DNA of 64,000 nucleotides from Flagellimonas zhangzhouensis (lineage in GTDB: Bacteria; Bacteroidota; Bacteroidia; Flavobacteriales; Flavobacteriaceae): the NCBI RefSeq assembly GCF_900102925.1, contig NZ_FNKI01000001.1:124001-188000 (forward strand), in the 5' to 3' direction. The stretch's first letter is position 1. Each line of letters starts with the position of its first letter. Made by a program: the position numbers and the translations under genes. Under the pieces are notes generated by a model, which did not search any database, was not told where the DNA came from, and saw only the letters and a list, made by a program, of their open reading frames with translations. Positions 45,906-54,035 of this stretch are shown here, one piece after another.

Positions 45906-46634
45906 TCAGTTTGTGTTGTATTCCAGTAGGCAATTAAGCCCCTCCAAGAGAAATTTGGAGTTCGCAAATATGGTGTTTTTTAGCCTTTTGGCAAAAAAAT
46001 GGGAGTCTCCGCCTGTTAAAATAACTGTTAAATCTTGAAAGCGAGACACATATTGTTCAATTACGCCGTCAACTTCCCTAGCCACACCATTGATTACCCC
46101 ACTGTGCATACAGCTGCTTGTGGAATTTCCAATAAAATCTAAAAAGTCATCTGGTTTTAGTTGAGGGAGCCCTGCAGTTTGGTTGTGCATGGCATTATAG
46201 CGCATCTGCACCCCAGGAGAAATAGCTCCTCCAACATACTCACCAAAATTGTTCACCATATCGTAAGTAATGCAGGTTCCCGCATCGATCACCAAGGTGT
46301 TCCCACGCGGATTTTGGTAAAAAGCTGCAGTAGCCAGAGCAATACGGTCCACACCCAAGGTCTGGGGAGTAGCATAGCTATTTTTAAATGGCACTTTGGA
46401 AGCATTGCTGAGCACATGCACCTTGCAGAACATGGCAACAATATCCCGTTCTTTTCGGTCCAAAGTACCTACGGAAGAAATAATGGCCTTCCGAATTTTA
46501 GGGTACAGCTCAAAAAGTTCTTTGATCTTGGAAAGAAAAAGACCTGACTCGGAACTTTGGTCAAAAATTAGGGTTCTGTTCTCAAAAACAGCGTATTTGA
46601 CCAATGTATTCCCTATGTCGATGACGAGATTCAT
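45906..46634 (-). CDS. coaX: Type III pantothenate kinase
   Basis: A 242-aa cytosolic kinase for the first step of CoA synthesis. The ASKHA-fold motifs are present: LVIDIGNTLVKYAVFEN (phosphate 1), GVDRIALATAAFY, LVIDAGTCITYDMV (phosphate 2), GGAISPGVQMRYNAM and VILTGGDSHFF. Type III enzymes need a monovalent cation and resist CoA feedback. It is the first gene of the minus-strand envelope run. Confidence 0.95.
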   Translation of the reverse strand: MNLVIDIGNTLVKYAVFENRTLIFDQSSESGLFLSKIKELFELYPKIRKAIISSVGTLDRKERDIVAMFCKVHVLSNASKVPFKNSYATPQTLGVDRIALATAAFYQNPRGNTLVIDAGTCITYDMVNNFGEYVGGAISPGVQMRYNAMHNQTAGLPQLKPDDFLDFIGNSTSSCMHSGVINGVAREVDGVIEQYVSRFQDLTVILTGGDSHFFAKRLKNTIFANSKFLLEGLNCLLEYNTN

Positions 46635-46686
46635 ATTGCAAAGATCGAGAATTGGAAAAAAATCGTCGCCTTTTTTCTAGATTTTG

Positions 46687-46717
46687 TTTGTATATCCTAA
46701 TTTTGAAATTATATTTG
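46687..46717 (+). promoter_or_regulatory. Consensus Bacteroidota promoter of the tRNA-Phe gene
   Basis: TTTG (46687-46690), 19 bases, then TATATTTG (46710-46717). This is an exact match to TTTG-N19-TAnnTTTG and ends 17 bases before the mature tRNA, so the primary transcript has a short leader. Confidence 0.8.
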
Positions 46718-46734
46718 CACCCGCTTTAGGCGAT

Positions 46735-46807
<73 letters not shown>

Positions 46808-46808
46808 C

Positions 46809-46843
46809 AAAAAAACCCGCAAACTTTGTTTGTGGGTTTTTTG
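46809..46843 (+). terminator. Intrinsic terminator of tRNA-Phe
   Basis: The stem AAAACCCGCAAAC / GTTTGTGGGTTTT with a TTT loop and trailing T-run directly follows the tRNA and also faces the opposite 207-aa gene. Confidence 0.85.
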
Positions 46844-46857
46844 TTTTTAGCTTCTTT

Positions 46858-47481
46858 TTATTTAGTAGCAATATCACCTTCACCTGGAGGCACTATCACA
46901 AATCCGTAATCCACACTATTTGGAACGTTGTACTTTTCCCAATACACTCCTCCAATTGCAGCTATTTGGCTTTTTTTGTCTCTGATTTCAAGTCCATATT
47001 CTCCGAAAAAAATTTCAGGTCCTATGTCAAATGAAATAGAGTCTGTATCTACAAAAGGGAATACCTTATATTCATTTGGCTCCAAGGTAAATTTATCTTT
47101 GATAGTTACAATTTTGTCCGTGTTATTGAGTAGAAATATTCTATATGAAGCTTCAGTTTTCAAATATTCGTCTGGAATCATGTAAGATTCATGCCCTACT
47201 TCAAGAATTTCATTTTGATTTTTGTTTTTATACTTTTTTGGAGCTTTCTTTTCTTTAATTAAGAAAAAACTCAGTATTGCGAATATGAATATACCAACTA
47301 TTAATAATCCATATTGGAATAAGCCAGTAAGAAGAAGTACTACAAATCCATCTTGAGGAATTCTATTCGTTTTTTGAAAGAGTACATTTATTATGTTGTA
47401 ATAGTCCATTAAGTAATGGCAGAGAATACAGATTATACTAACTATATAAAGTCCAACAATTTTAAAAGCTCTTTTATTCAT
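46858..47481 (-). CDS. Membrane protein of unknown function, 207 aa
   Basis: Three hydrophobic segments (about 8-27, 29-36 with the following polar stretch, and 47-75) precede a soluble C-terminal half that looks beta-rich (SYRIFLLNNTDKIVTIKDKF, EYKVFPFVDTDSISFDI). I recognise no family. The DNA is AT-rich compared with its neighbours. It sits just after a tRNA-Phe, in an islet with two XRE regulators, a setting typical of acquired genes. No phage or integrase gene accompanies it. Confidence 0.6.
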   Translation of the reverse strand: MNKRAFKIVGLYIVSIICILCHYLMDYYNIINVLFQKTNRIPQDGFVVLLLTGLFQYGLLIVGIFIFAILSFFLIKEKKAPKKYKNKNQNEILEVGHESYMIPDEYLKTEASYRIFLLNNTDKIVTIKDKFTLEPNEYKVFPFVDTDSISFDIGPEIFFGEYGLEIRDKKSQIAAIGGVYWEKYNVPNSVDYGFVIVPPGEGDIATK

Positions 47482-47634
47482 CCCATATTTCTGAGTACGC
47501 CTAAAATGTTTTTGTTGCCATGTTTTTAACTTCCAGCGATTTCCTCATTCTTTTAATGTACTACAACTAGTTTGTATAAATATAAAAACACAACTATACC
47601 CCAAAATAAGAATAAAATGGATGACTGGAGTTGT

Positions 47635-47862
47635 TTACTCCTTAAACTCAAAAAGCTCTTCCACACTAATTTCAAGTGCTTTGGCAATTTTATGAAGTTG
47701 AAGAAGATTGGCTGCCCTTTCACCGCGTTCTATGCGACCTATCATATTTCCATGAACCTTGGCTTCAAACACCAAATCGGCTTGGGTCATCCCTTTTTCT
47801 TTACGTAATCGACGTATCTGCTCGCCAAATTTCTTCAGGAATTGTTCTTCTTCTTTTGTCAA
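47635..47862 (-). CDS. XRE-family helix-turn-helix regulator, 75 aa
   Basis: A single Cro/CI-type HTH domain: FGEQIRRLRKEKGMTQADLVFEA...IGRIERGERAANLLQLHKIAKALEI, ending in a short acidic tail. The start must be TTG at 47862 because an in-frame stop lies just upstream and no ATG fits. The gene is 28 bases after a second XRE gene on the same strand. Possible roles are an antitoxin-like or phage-type regulator; no toxin partner is evident. Confidence 0.75.
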   Translation of the reverse strand: MTKEEEQFLKKFGEQIRRLRKEKGMTQADLVFEAKVHGNMIGRIERGERAANLLQLHKIAKALEISVEELFEFKE

Positions 47863-47890
47863 ATCTTTAAGCTTAGCAACAACTTATTTA

Positions 47891-48121
47891 TCAATCAAAT
47901 CCTTCGGCAAAAAACTCAGTGATGCTCAATTTAAAATAGGTAGTAATTCTTTTGATTGTACTGAACTTTGGGTCCCATTTGCCAGTTTCTATACGTCCAA
48001 AGTGGATTCCCGTATCATTGTAGGCATCTTCTTGGGTAAGATTTTTAGCTTCTCTCAACCCCTTAACCCGATTAGCTAAGTCCTTTAAAAAGTCAACATT
48101 TTGATCGTCGGTATCCATCAT
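47891..48121 (-). CDS. XRE-family helix-turn-helix regulator, 76 aa
   Basis: A second, divergent single-domain HTH protein: LANRVKGLREAKNLTQEDAYNDTGIHFGRIETG followed by KRITTYFKLSITEFFAEGFD (spans given in two parts). It starts at 48121 or at the adjacent ATG 48118. Two palindromes lie just upstream in the divergent promoter region, which suggests that it controls itself and the 148-aa gene on the other strand. It is a distant paralogue of its downstream neighbour. Confidence 0.75.
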   Translation of the reverse strand: MMDTDDQNVDFLKDLANRVKGLREAKNLTQEDAYNDTGIHFGRIETGKWDPKFSTIKRITTYFKLSITEFFAEGFD

Positions 48122-48133
48122 ACGACAGCAATG

Positions 48134-48174
48134 TCAAAATTTTGAAGGTCGAAATTAATGACGTAAACGTCATT
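48134..48174. promoter_or_regulatory. Two palindromes between divergent XRE and unknown genes
   Basis: TCAAAATTTTGA (48134-48145) is a perfect 12-base palindrome. AATGACGT-AA-ACGTCATT (48157-48174) is a perfect 8-base inverted repeat with a two-base spacer. They are 13 and 36 bases from the XRE start and 49 bases from the start of the opposite gene, a fitting place for operators. Confidence 0.6.
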
Positions 48175-48222
48175 TTGTATATTTTTACACAATCCCAAAA
48201 TCTAACAATCCAACCATCCATC

Positions 48223-48669
48223 ATGCCTACACATTCCATTTTACCCACTTTTTCCAACTATCTACAACAAGACCCCAAAACATCCCTACGGATCTCCTTT
48301 GCCTCGCTTATCATCCTCAACTATAAAAGCAGGCAATTTTTAAACCAAGTGCAAAAGCACAAGAGCCGCATCATCCTTCATAAACTGCCTCAAAAAAATC
48401 TGGCGGAGATGACGGTGCTGGACAATCCCGTTTTCAGTTTTTCCTTTCAGTTTTTAGTTCCAAACAATACCGAGTTCCATAGCGGCAAAATGCGCTCCCT
48501 ACCCCGACCCTTGAACAACGGCAGGTACTATATGGACGAAGAAAAACTTGTACTAACCTATATTATCGATGCCCCAGACCCCTTACTTCGTGTAGAGGTG
48601 ACCCATGTATACACAGGTATACTTGGCGTGGAACAGTTCCGCACCCCCCTTTACCGCTTTAATCCTTGA
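48223..48669 (+). CDS. Protein of unknown function, 148 aa
   Basis: I chose ATG 48223 (MPTHSILPTFSNYL) because the palindromic promoter region lies before it; an in-frame ATG at 48142 would translate through the operator. The protein is soluble, basic at first and beta-rich later (FSFSFQFLVPNNTEF, LVLTYIIDAPDPLLRVEVTH). I recognise no domain. It is divergent from the XRE gene and probably under its control, and it converges on the AraC gene at 48701. Confidence 0.6.
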   Translation: MPTHSILPTFSNYLQQDPKTSLRISFASLIILNYKSRQFLNQVQKHKSRIILHKLPQKNLAEMTVLDNPVFSFSFQFLVPNNTEFHSGKMRSLPRPLNNGRYYMDEEKLVLTYIIDAPDPLLRVEVTHVYTGILGVEQFRTPLYRFNP

Positions 48670-48700
48670 AAATTGCTTTATAAACAAGGCTTTAAGCGCA

Positions 48701-49738
48701 CTACTCAACCATAACAGCTTCCCGTTTGCTGTTTTTAAACTCGCTAGGGCTAATACCGTACTTTTCTTTGAAAATTTTGGAGAAATAGCTTCTACTGGTA
48801 AATCCAATCGAATACACCACTTCGGAGATGTTCATTTCTGAATTTGCAATAAGGTCTCTTGCCTTTTCCAATCTTGTATTACGAATATATTCGGTTACCG
48901 TGTTGTTGTAGAGCAATTTAAATCCTTCTTGAAGCTTTGCTTGTGTTAATCCCGTTTCGGCCGAAATATCTTCCAAGGTAAAATCCTTCGCAATTTGATT
49001 ATCCAGTTTTTTGGCGAAGTTGCGAATCTGCTTCAATTCTCTTTTTAACAAGGTAGTGGCTGGCCTTCTATTATTGATCTCCTTGTTGTGTTGCATCATG
49101 TGCATGGACAATATTTGGTACACCATGCCTTCAATCTGCATTATGCGAATCATTCCTTTGGCCTCTATTTTGTTCATTTGGGCCATTACATCGGCAATCT
49201 TAAGATTGTACGATCCAAAATAGGCGAACACCTGCTCATAGTCGGTATCCATAAATACACGGTACAGTTCTTTGTTCAAGTTCTCCCCTTGATTTAATCT
49301 TTTACGCAAAAACTGCTTGCGCTTCACTTGAATGATGCTGATATTGAGTTTTTCATCTTTTGGGAAATAGCGATCGGAAATACCTCCATCGCGATTGGTA
49401 AGAATTGCAGAATGGTATTGCTCCATAAACTGAATGGCATCCTCTGGCTGATACCCAAATTTGTGCCCGCAATACCCCTCCAAACAATAATAAAAACTAA
49501 TTGGGTTAAAGTTGGAGGTATCCACTTCAATATACACCTCATCATGAAAAATGATATCCAATAAAAGCAAACTTCCGCCCCACCCAAAAGTGATGAACTT
49601 TATGCTTCCTTTGGCCTTTTCATTATCAATTTCAAGAACATGCTCCCCCCAACGCTCGGTAATTCTACCACCAAGTACATTTTGTAACTGCGCAACCGAT
49701 TCGGCGGTATCTTGAGCATCGACTTTAATTGTAATCAT
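48701..49738 (-). CDS. AraC-family transcriptional regulator, 345 aa
   Basis: An N-terminal sensor-like region of about 230 residues without recognised domain (GSLLLLDIIFHDEVYIEVDT, YCLEGYCGHKFGYQPEDA) is followed by a typical AraC DNA-binding domain: FTLEDISAETGLTQAKLQEGF and NISEVVYSIGFTSRSYFSKIF, ending FKEKYGISPSEF. It starts with ATG at 49738, 199 bases from a divergent SRAP-like gene. The shape is that of the flavobacterial regulators with a cupin-like N-terminus; the ligand is unknown. Confidence 0.88.
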   Translation of the reverse strand: MITIKVDAQDTAESVAQLQNVLGGRITERWGEHVLEIDNEKAKGSIKFITFGWGGSLLLLDIIFHDEVYIEVDTSNFNPISFYYCLEGYCGHKFGYQPEDAIQFMEQYHSAILTNRDGGISDRYFPKDEKLNISIIQVKRKQFLRKRLNQGENLNKELYRVFMDTDYEQVFAYFGSYNLKIADVMAQMNKIEAKGMIRIMQIEGMVYQILSMHMMQHNKEINNRRPATTLLKRELKQIRNFAKKLDNQIAKDFTLEDISAETGLTQAKLQEGFKLLYNNTVTEYIRNTRLEKARDLIANSEMNISEVVYSIGFTSRSYFSKIFKEKYGISPSEFKNSKREAVMVE

Positions 49739-49937
49739 ATAGGTTGAGGTTGTTGTTAAAATTTATTCCAAATTCCCGAACTTATAAAGATAGGCTTTGT
49801 TTATATACGAGCCAGTTTAAAATATGGATTAGGCAAGGTTTTACAGTTTCATTTTGAAAAGCATCACAATTAAAATCATTTGGGTCAACCCAATTTACCT
49901 AAATCCAGTTACTTGCAAACACATAAATTAATGTATC

Positions 49938-50642
49938 ATGATTTACAAACTTTCTAATGTAGCGGAACGCGAAATGATTGAGGAGGAGTTTGGACTTTCT
50001 TTTAGATATCCAAATTTATACAAACCAAACCCTGTCATTAACGGATTTAACGAAAGCAATTTGAGCGTGGTGACCATGGCAAACAAATCAGAGATCACAT
50101 TTGCCATTTGGGGACTCATGCCTCAGGACTTTGAAGAGGAGTGGGCCAATTTTCAAGATAAGGCCAACACCCTTAATGTTCCTATTCAGGATCTTGAACA
50201 TATCAATTGGATGAAGGAATCTCTTACCGAAAGACGGTGCTTAATAATTGTTACTGGGTTTTACACGCATTTGGTTAAAAAAGGAAAAACCTTGAGTTTT
50301 TATTTGCACCAACCTTCCAACAAGCCCTTTTACTTGGCAGGCACCTATAATATTTTGGAAGACGGTTTTCGATGTACGGCCTTGATTACGGACACTATGG
50401 ACAGCTTTACCTCAAATTATCACGACTTGAGTCATTTGGCACCCGTTATCATCCCTAAAGAAAAAGCAGACACGTGGTTATCCAAATCTACAAGCACCAA
50501 AGACTTGAAGAAAATAATGGGAGAACCTGTTAAGATTGAATTGAAAGCCGAACAACTTTCCAGTGATTTTTTTGACCATTACATCACTACTCAAAACACC
50601 CCATCGACCACTAGGTTTGAAAAGCTTATGAGCAATTCTTAA
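49938..50642 (+). CDS. SRAP-domain (SOS response-associated peptidase) family protein, catalytic Cys2 missing
   Basis: A 234-aa protein whose order of motifs matches the SRAP fold of HMCES/YedK: TFAIWGLMP (WGLIP), ANTLN (the NAR motif, Asn80), RRCLIIVTGFYTHL (RCL.PadGFYEW), PFYLAGTYN (PfafAGLW), ALITDTMD and SHLAPVIIP (the HxRMPvil motif, His166). The Cys that follows Met1 in all active SRAP proteins is absent (MIYKLSN), and the Glu of GFYEW is Thr110. It therefore should not form the usual thiazolidine crosslink with abasic DNA. It could bind DNA, act as a regulator, or be decaying. Confidence 0.75.
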   Translation: MIYKLSNVAEREMIEEEFGLSFRYPNLYKPNPVINGFNESNLSVVTMANKSEITFAIWGLMPQDFEEEWANFQDKANTLNVPIQDLEHINWMKESLTERRCLIIVTGFYTHLVKKGKTLSFYLHQPSNKPFYLAGTYNILEDGFRCTALITDTMDSFTSNYHDLSHLAPVIIPKEKADTWLSKSTSTKDLKKIMGEPVKIELKAEQLSSDFFDHYITTQNTPSTTRFEKLMSNS

Positions 50643-50785
50643 CAGGAATTTGGGAAAAAGCACAAGAAAATTAGCTTTTGAGTTAATGTTAAACGTAAAA
50701 GCGACAATGATCAAACAAAAATTAATGGAAATTTGTAATGTACTGATTAAGAGATAGTCAGACATTAACTTAAAACACTATCATT

Positions 50786-50947
50786 ATGTTACGTTGGACA
50801 ATCACCTTTATAATTTTAGCCATTGTGGCAGGTATTTTCGGATTCGGTGGTATTGCCGCTGGTGCCGCAAGTATAGCTAAAATACTATTCTTCATATTCG
50901 TTGTACTTTTTATCATTTCACTGATTACAGGAAGAAAACGAATCTAA
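50786..50947 (+). CDS. DUF1328 (YtjA-type) small membrane protein
   Basis: A 53-aa protein of two hydrophobic segments ([36 protein letters not shown]) and a basic end GRKRI, with the [14 protein letters not shown] turn typical of DUF1328. These proteins occur with envelope-stress genes in many bacteria; no defined role. It lies 43 bases before an acidic lipoprotein gene and is probably in one transcript with it. Confidence 0.85.
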   Translation: MLRWTITFIILAIVAGIFGFGGIAAGAASIAKILFFIFVVLFIISLITGRKRI

Positions 50948-50990
50948 AAAAGAAACATATAAAACTATCATTAACCTAAAACACACAAAT

Positions 50991-51230
50991 ATGAGAAAGT
51001 CACTAAGTATATTTATGCTTTTCATGGCCATGGCAATGACCTTGAGCATGACAAGCTGCAGAGAAACAACCGAAGATAAAGTTGAAGATGCCATTGAAGA
51101 TGTAGGAGATGGTCTTGAAGAAGCTGGAGAAGACATCGAAGACGCTGCTGAAGATGTAGGAGATAAATTGGAAGATGCCGCAGACGAAGTTGAAGATGAA
51201 ATTGACAAAGCAACTGATACTATTTCATAA
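50991..51230 (+). CDS. Small acidic repeat lipoprotein
   Basis: A 79-aa protein: a signal peptide ending in lipobox MTSC (Cys about residue 21), then a highly acidic, amphipathic helix with an 18-residue period (EDVGDGLEEAGEDIEDAA, then EDVGDKLEDAADEVEDEI). The DNA repeats with it: GAAGATGTAGGAGAT occurs twice, 54 bases apart. It may lie along the membrane surface or act as a chaperone-like stress protein, but this is guesswork. It is followed by a terminator. Confidence 0.75.
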   Translation: MRKSLSIFMLFMAMAMTLSMTSCRETTEDKVEDAIEDVGDGLEEAGEDIEDAAEDVGDKLEDAADEVEDEIDKATDTIS

Positions 51231-51252
51231 ACACTGAATAACCATTACAACT

Positions 51253-51284
51253 AAACTCTGGTACAACCTACCAGAGTTTTTTTA
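51253..51284 (+). terminator. Intrinsic terminator after the acidic lipoprotein gene
   Basis: The stem AAACTCTGGTA / TACCAGAGTTT with a five-base loop and a T-run, 22 bases after the stop. Confidence 0.85.
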
Positions 51285-51351
51285 GTTTACACCACATTTA
51301 AATTAGCCAATAGATGCTTACATTAGAAATTGATTTAAACTCTCAACCTAT

Positions 51352-52773
51352 TTGAACACTACACTGACCATATTATATATTATTACCTCCATTTGGGCCA
51401 TTGGCGCCATAATTTATCATGGTCAGCGACCAAGCCGTTCTATAAGCTGGGTAATGCTGATCATTATTTTCCCTTTTTTAGGTGCCTTGCTGTATTACCT
51501 ATTTGGAATGAACCGCAGAAAATTCAAATTCTTTAACAACCGTGAATTTGAACGAAAGAAAAAATATACCTACTCCCTAAAATCTTTAGATCAACCTTAC
51601 TGGGTTAATTTCGAATCCGATTTACGCAAAAAAAAGCTGAACGACCTGATTAAAAAAAGTTCAGGAACCAAAGCCACAAATGAGAACAAGGTTTCCGTTC
51701 TGCAAGATGGTGGGGAAACCTTCAACACCTTGTTCAAGGCAATGGAAGAAGCCAAAGAATTCATCCATCTGCAATATTATATATTGGAACGAGGCGATTT
51801 GCTCAATAAAATGATCGACTTATTTAAACGCAAGATCAACGAAGGGGTCGAGATTCGAATCATTTACGATTCTTTGGGCAGCTATCATCTTCGGGGCAGA
51901 CCTAGAAAGCACTTTCAAGAGATCGGTGTAAAAATTTACCCGATTATGCCCATCCGAATAAAAAATTTATTGTTTTCGCTCAATTTCCGTAATCACCGAA
52001 AAATTGTAGTGATAGATAACGAGGTGGCATTTACAGGCGGGGTAAACATTTCAGACAAATACATTAAAGGAAGAAACGAGCTGGGAAAATGGAAGGACAT
52101 TCATGTTAAATTGGAAGGGCCTATTGTAAACGATCTGCATTTGGTGTTTTTAAAAGACTACTATTTTGCTAGCCGCGATGATGAATTTAACATCGATGAC
52201 TATTTGGTGGAGCAAGAACCTAAAGGAAATGCAGTCGCACAGGTGGTAGCAGGTGGTCCAGATTCCAAACACCCCACAATTTTGCAACAATATTTGGGAA
52301 TGATGAACGAGGCCGAGCATTCCATTTATATTGCCAACCCCTATTTTGTTCCTGGAGAAGCCTTTCTTCAAAACCTAAAAATACGGGCATTGCAAGGGGT
52401 TGAAATCACCTTGTTGGTTCCCAAAAAATCCGATTCCAAAATGGCAAAGTATGCCATGTTCTCCCAATTTGAAGAACTTTTGGAAGTGGGGGTTAAAATT
52501 TATCTACGAGAGGACTTTTCCCATAGTAAGATTATGATTGTCGATGACGATATTACCTCAATCGGTTCGGGAAACTTTGATGTGCGCAGTTTTGAACTCA
52601 ATTACGAAACCAACATCTTGATTTATGATGAAGCAATCACAAAAGAAGTGTTGAAAGAGTACAAACTACAATGTGACAGGGCCAATTTGCTCCATTTGGA
52701 AGATTTTAAGAACAGAACCTTTGTACAGCGATTTTTAGAAGGCCTCTTCAAATTTTTCAGACCCCTACTTTAA
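51352..52773 (+). CDS. cls: Cardiolipin synthase (PLD family)
   Basis: A 473-aa membrane-bound phospholipase-D-type enzyme that condenses two phosphatidylglycerols. Two N-terminal membrane helices (about 3-20 and 32-52) precede two HKD motifs: HRKIVVIDNEVAFTGG (first) and HSKIMIVDDDITSIGSGNFD (second). The linker FINN-type segments match bacterial Cls. The start appears to be TTG at 51352; no ATG fits upstream. Its neighbours (DUF1328 and an acidic lipoprotein) suggest membrane-stress adaptation. Confidence 0.93.
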   Translation: MNTTLTILYIITSIWAIGAIIYHGQRPSRSISWVMLIIIFPFLGALLYYLFGMNRRKFKFFNNREFERKKKYTYSLKSLDQPYWVNFESDLRKKKLNDLIKKSSGTKATNENKVSVLQDGGETFNTLFKAMEEAKEFIHLQYYILERGDLLNKMIDLFKRKINEGVEIRIIYDSLGSYHLRGRPRKHFQEIGVKIYPIMPIRIKNLLFSLNFRNHRKIVVIDNEVAFTGGVNISDKYIKGRNELGKWKDIHVKLEGPIVNDLHLVFLKDYYFASRDDEFNIDDYLVEQEPKGNAVAQVVAGGPDSKHPTILQQYLGMMNEAEHSIYIANPYFVPGEAFLQNLKIRALQGVEITLLVPKKSDSKMAKYAMFSQFEELLEVGVKIYLREDFSHSKIMIVDDDITSIGSGNFDVRSFELNYETNILIYDEAITKEVLKEYKLQCDRANLLHLEDFKNRTFVQRFLEGLFKFFRPLL

Positions 52774-52866
52774 CATTTTTTTAAACGGTTTTGCATCAAT
52801 CATTAAATGAAATGAGACAAGCCCGATTACACCCCTGCCCTAAATTTGTCATCAAATAAAACAATC

Positions 52867-53331
52867 ATGAAAAACTTAATTTTAATTCTTTTTTTAATAG
52901 TAGGAACAGCGGTAAGCGCGCAAAGTATTTCTAAAAACGCACTTGGTATTCGAGTTGGAGATAATGACGGATTTGGAGGTGAAATCTCTTATCAACACTA
53001 CCTAAAAGAAAACAATCGACTAGAGTTCGACCTTGGATGGAGAGACTCCAATAATGTAGATGCTTTTAAACTGGTAGGGCTTTACCAATGGGTAATGCCA
53101 ATTGATGGCGGTTTCCATTGGTATGTAGGTGCTGGTGGTGGTGTCGGTTCTTTCGACGCTGGCGAAAATGATGGCGTATTTGCACTTGTTGCAGGTGACC
53201 TAGGTATTGAATACGATTTTGATTTCCCTTTGCTCATTTCCCTGGATATGCGACCAGAACTTGGATTTAACGATAACTATTCCGATGATCTGGACCTAGA
53301 TATTGCACTAGGGCTTAGATATCAGTTCTAA
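52867..53331 (+). CDS. Small outer-membrane beta-barrel protein
   Basis: A 154-aa protein. ATG 52867 gives a signal peptide (MKNLILILFLIVGTAVSAQ), and 7 residues could be added upstream in frame. The mature part has alternating strands with Gly/Asp turns (RVGDNDGFGGEISYQHYL, FHWYVGAGGGVGSFDAG) and ends with the terminal-Phe strand IALGLRYQF, the usual BAM signal. A TAAATTTG -7 element lies 18 bases before the start (52841-52848). Role unknown. Confidence 0.8.
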   Translation: MKNLILILFLIVGTAVSAQSISKNALGIRVGDNDGFGGEISYQHYLKENNRLEFDLGWRDSNNVDAFKLVGLYQWVMPIDGGFHWYVGAGGGVGSFDAGENDGVFALVAGDLGIEYDFDFPLLISLDMRPELGFNDNYSDDLDLDIALGLRYQF

Positions 53332-53354
53332 TAACAGCTTAAACACTAACTAGG

Positions 53355-53385
53355 AAAAGGGCAAATTGAATTTGCCCTTTTTTTT
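53355..53385 (+). terminator. Intrinsic terminator after the barrel gene
   Basis: The stem AAAGGGCAAATT / AATTTGCCCTTT with a minimal loop and a run of T, 24 bases after the stop. Confidence 0.85.
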
Positions 53386-53405
53386 AATCCATAAATTTTA
53401 ATTTT

Positions 53406-54035
53406 TTGAAAGAACGATTAAGACTTATCATTCTATTTTTTATACTATTTATAACCCTAACCCTTTTTATGTCAGAGCCTATTGCCAAAATACCCCAACC
53501 CATTAAAACTGAAGTAGAGCTTGCCTTAATGCATTTTCCAGAGCTTAAAAACACCCCCATTGAGTTTAAATTCAAAAAGGACATCAAGAAATCGGTTATG
53601 TTGGCACAACCTTCTTGGAACGACATTTTTAAACCCAAAAAGAACCGTGGCTATAAAATATTGATCAGTGAGAATTTTAAAATATCAGGAAAGAAATTTA
53701 GAACCGTTGATGTTCCTTCGGAAGTATTGATCGGATGGATTGGCCACGAACTGGGCCATATTATGGATTACCGACAACGAAACGGATTGAACCTTATCGG
53801 GTTTGGACTTGGGTATCTGTTCTCGGATAGTTTTGTGCGAAAAGCGGAGCGAACTGCTGACTCTTTTGCGGTGTCCAGAGGGATGTCCGACTATATTTTA
53901 AAAACGAAGAATTTTATTCTGGGGAATTCGGAAATACAAGATTCGTACAAAGCCAGAATCAAAAAATACTACCTATCCCCAGATGAAATTTTAGAAATGG
54001 TGAAGGAACAAGATTCCCTCAAAGGAATTGAATAA
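53406..54035 (+). CDS. Membrane-anchored HELGH zinc metallopeptidase-like protein
   Basis: A 209-aa protein: N-terminal hydrophobic segment (about 6-22), then a globular domain with the zinc motif GHELGHIMDY (His114 and His118, Glu115) and a downstream KAERTADSFAV, where Glu148 could be the third ligand as in gluzincins. I cannot place it in a named peptidase family with certainty; it resembles short M48-type proteins of flavobacteria. The start is probably TTG at 53406. The stop abuts that of the GH3 gene on the other strand. Confidence 0.75.
   Translation: MKERLRLIILFFILFITLTLFMSEPIAKIPQPIKTEVELALMHFPELKNTPIEFKFKKDIKKSVMLAQPSWNDIFKPKKNRGYKILISENFKISGKKFRTVDVPSEVLIGWIGHELGHIMDYRQRNGLNLIGFGLGYLFSDSFVRKAERTADSFAVSRGMSDYILKTKNFILGNSEIQDSYKARIKKYYLSPDEILEMVKEQDSLKGIE

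Noticed and set aside
50709..50759. Sixteen-codon ORF before the DUF1328 gene
   Set aside because: Too short, no hydrophobic or other pattern, and it lies in a probable promoter region.
53387..53400. ATCCATAAATT after the barrel-gene terminator as a third regulator site
   Set aside because: The second half-site is missing 21 bases downstream, and the position is next to a terminator rather than a promoter.
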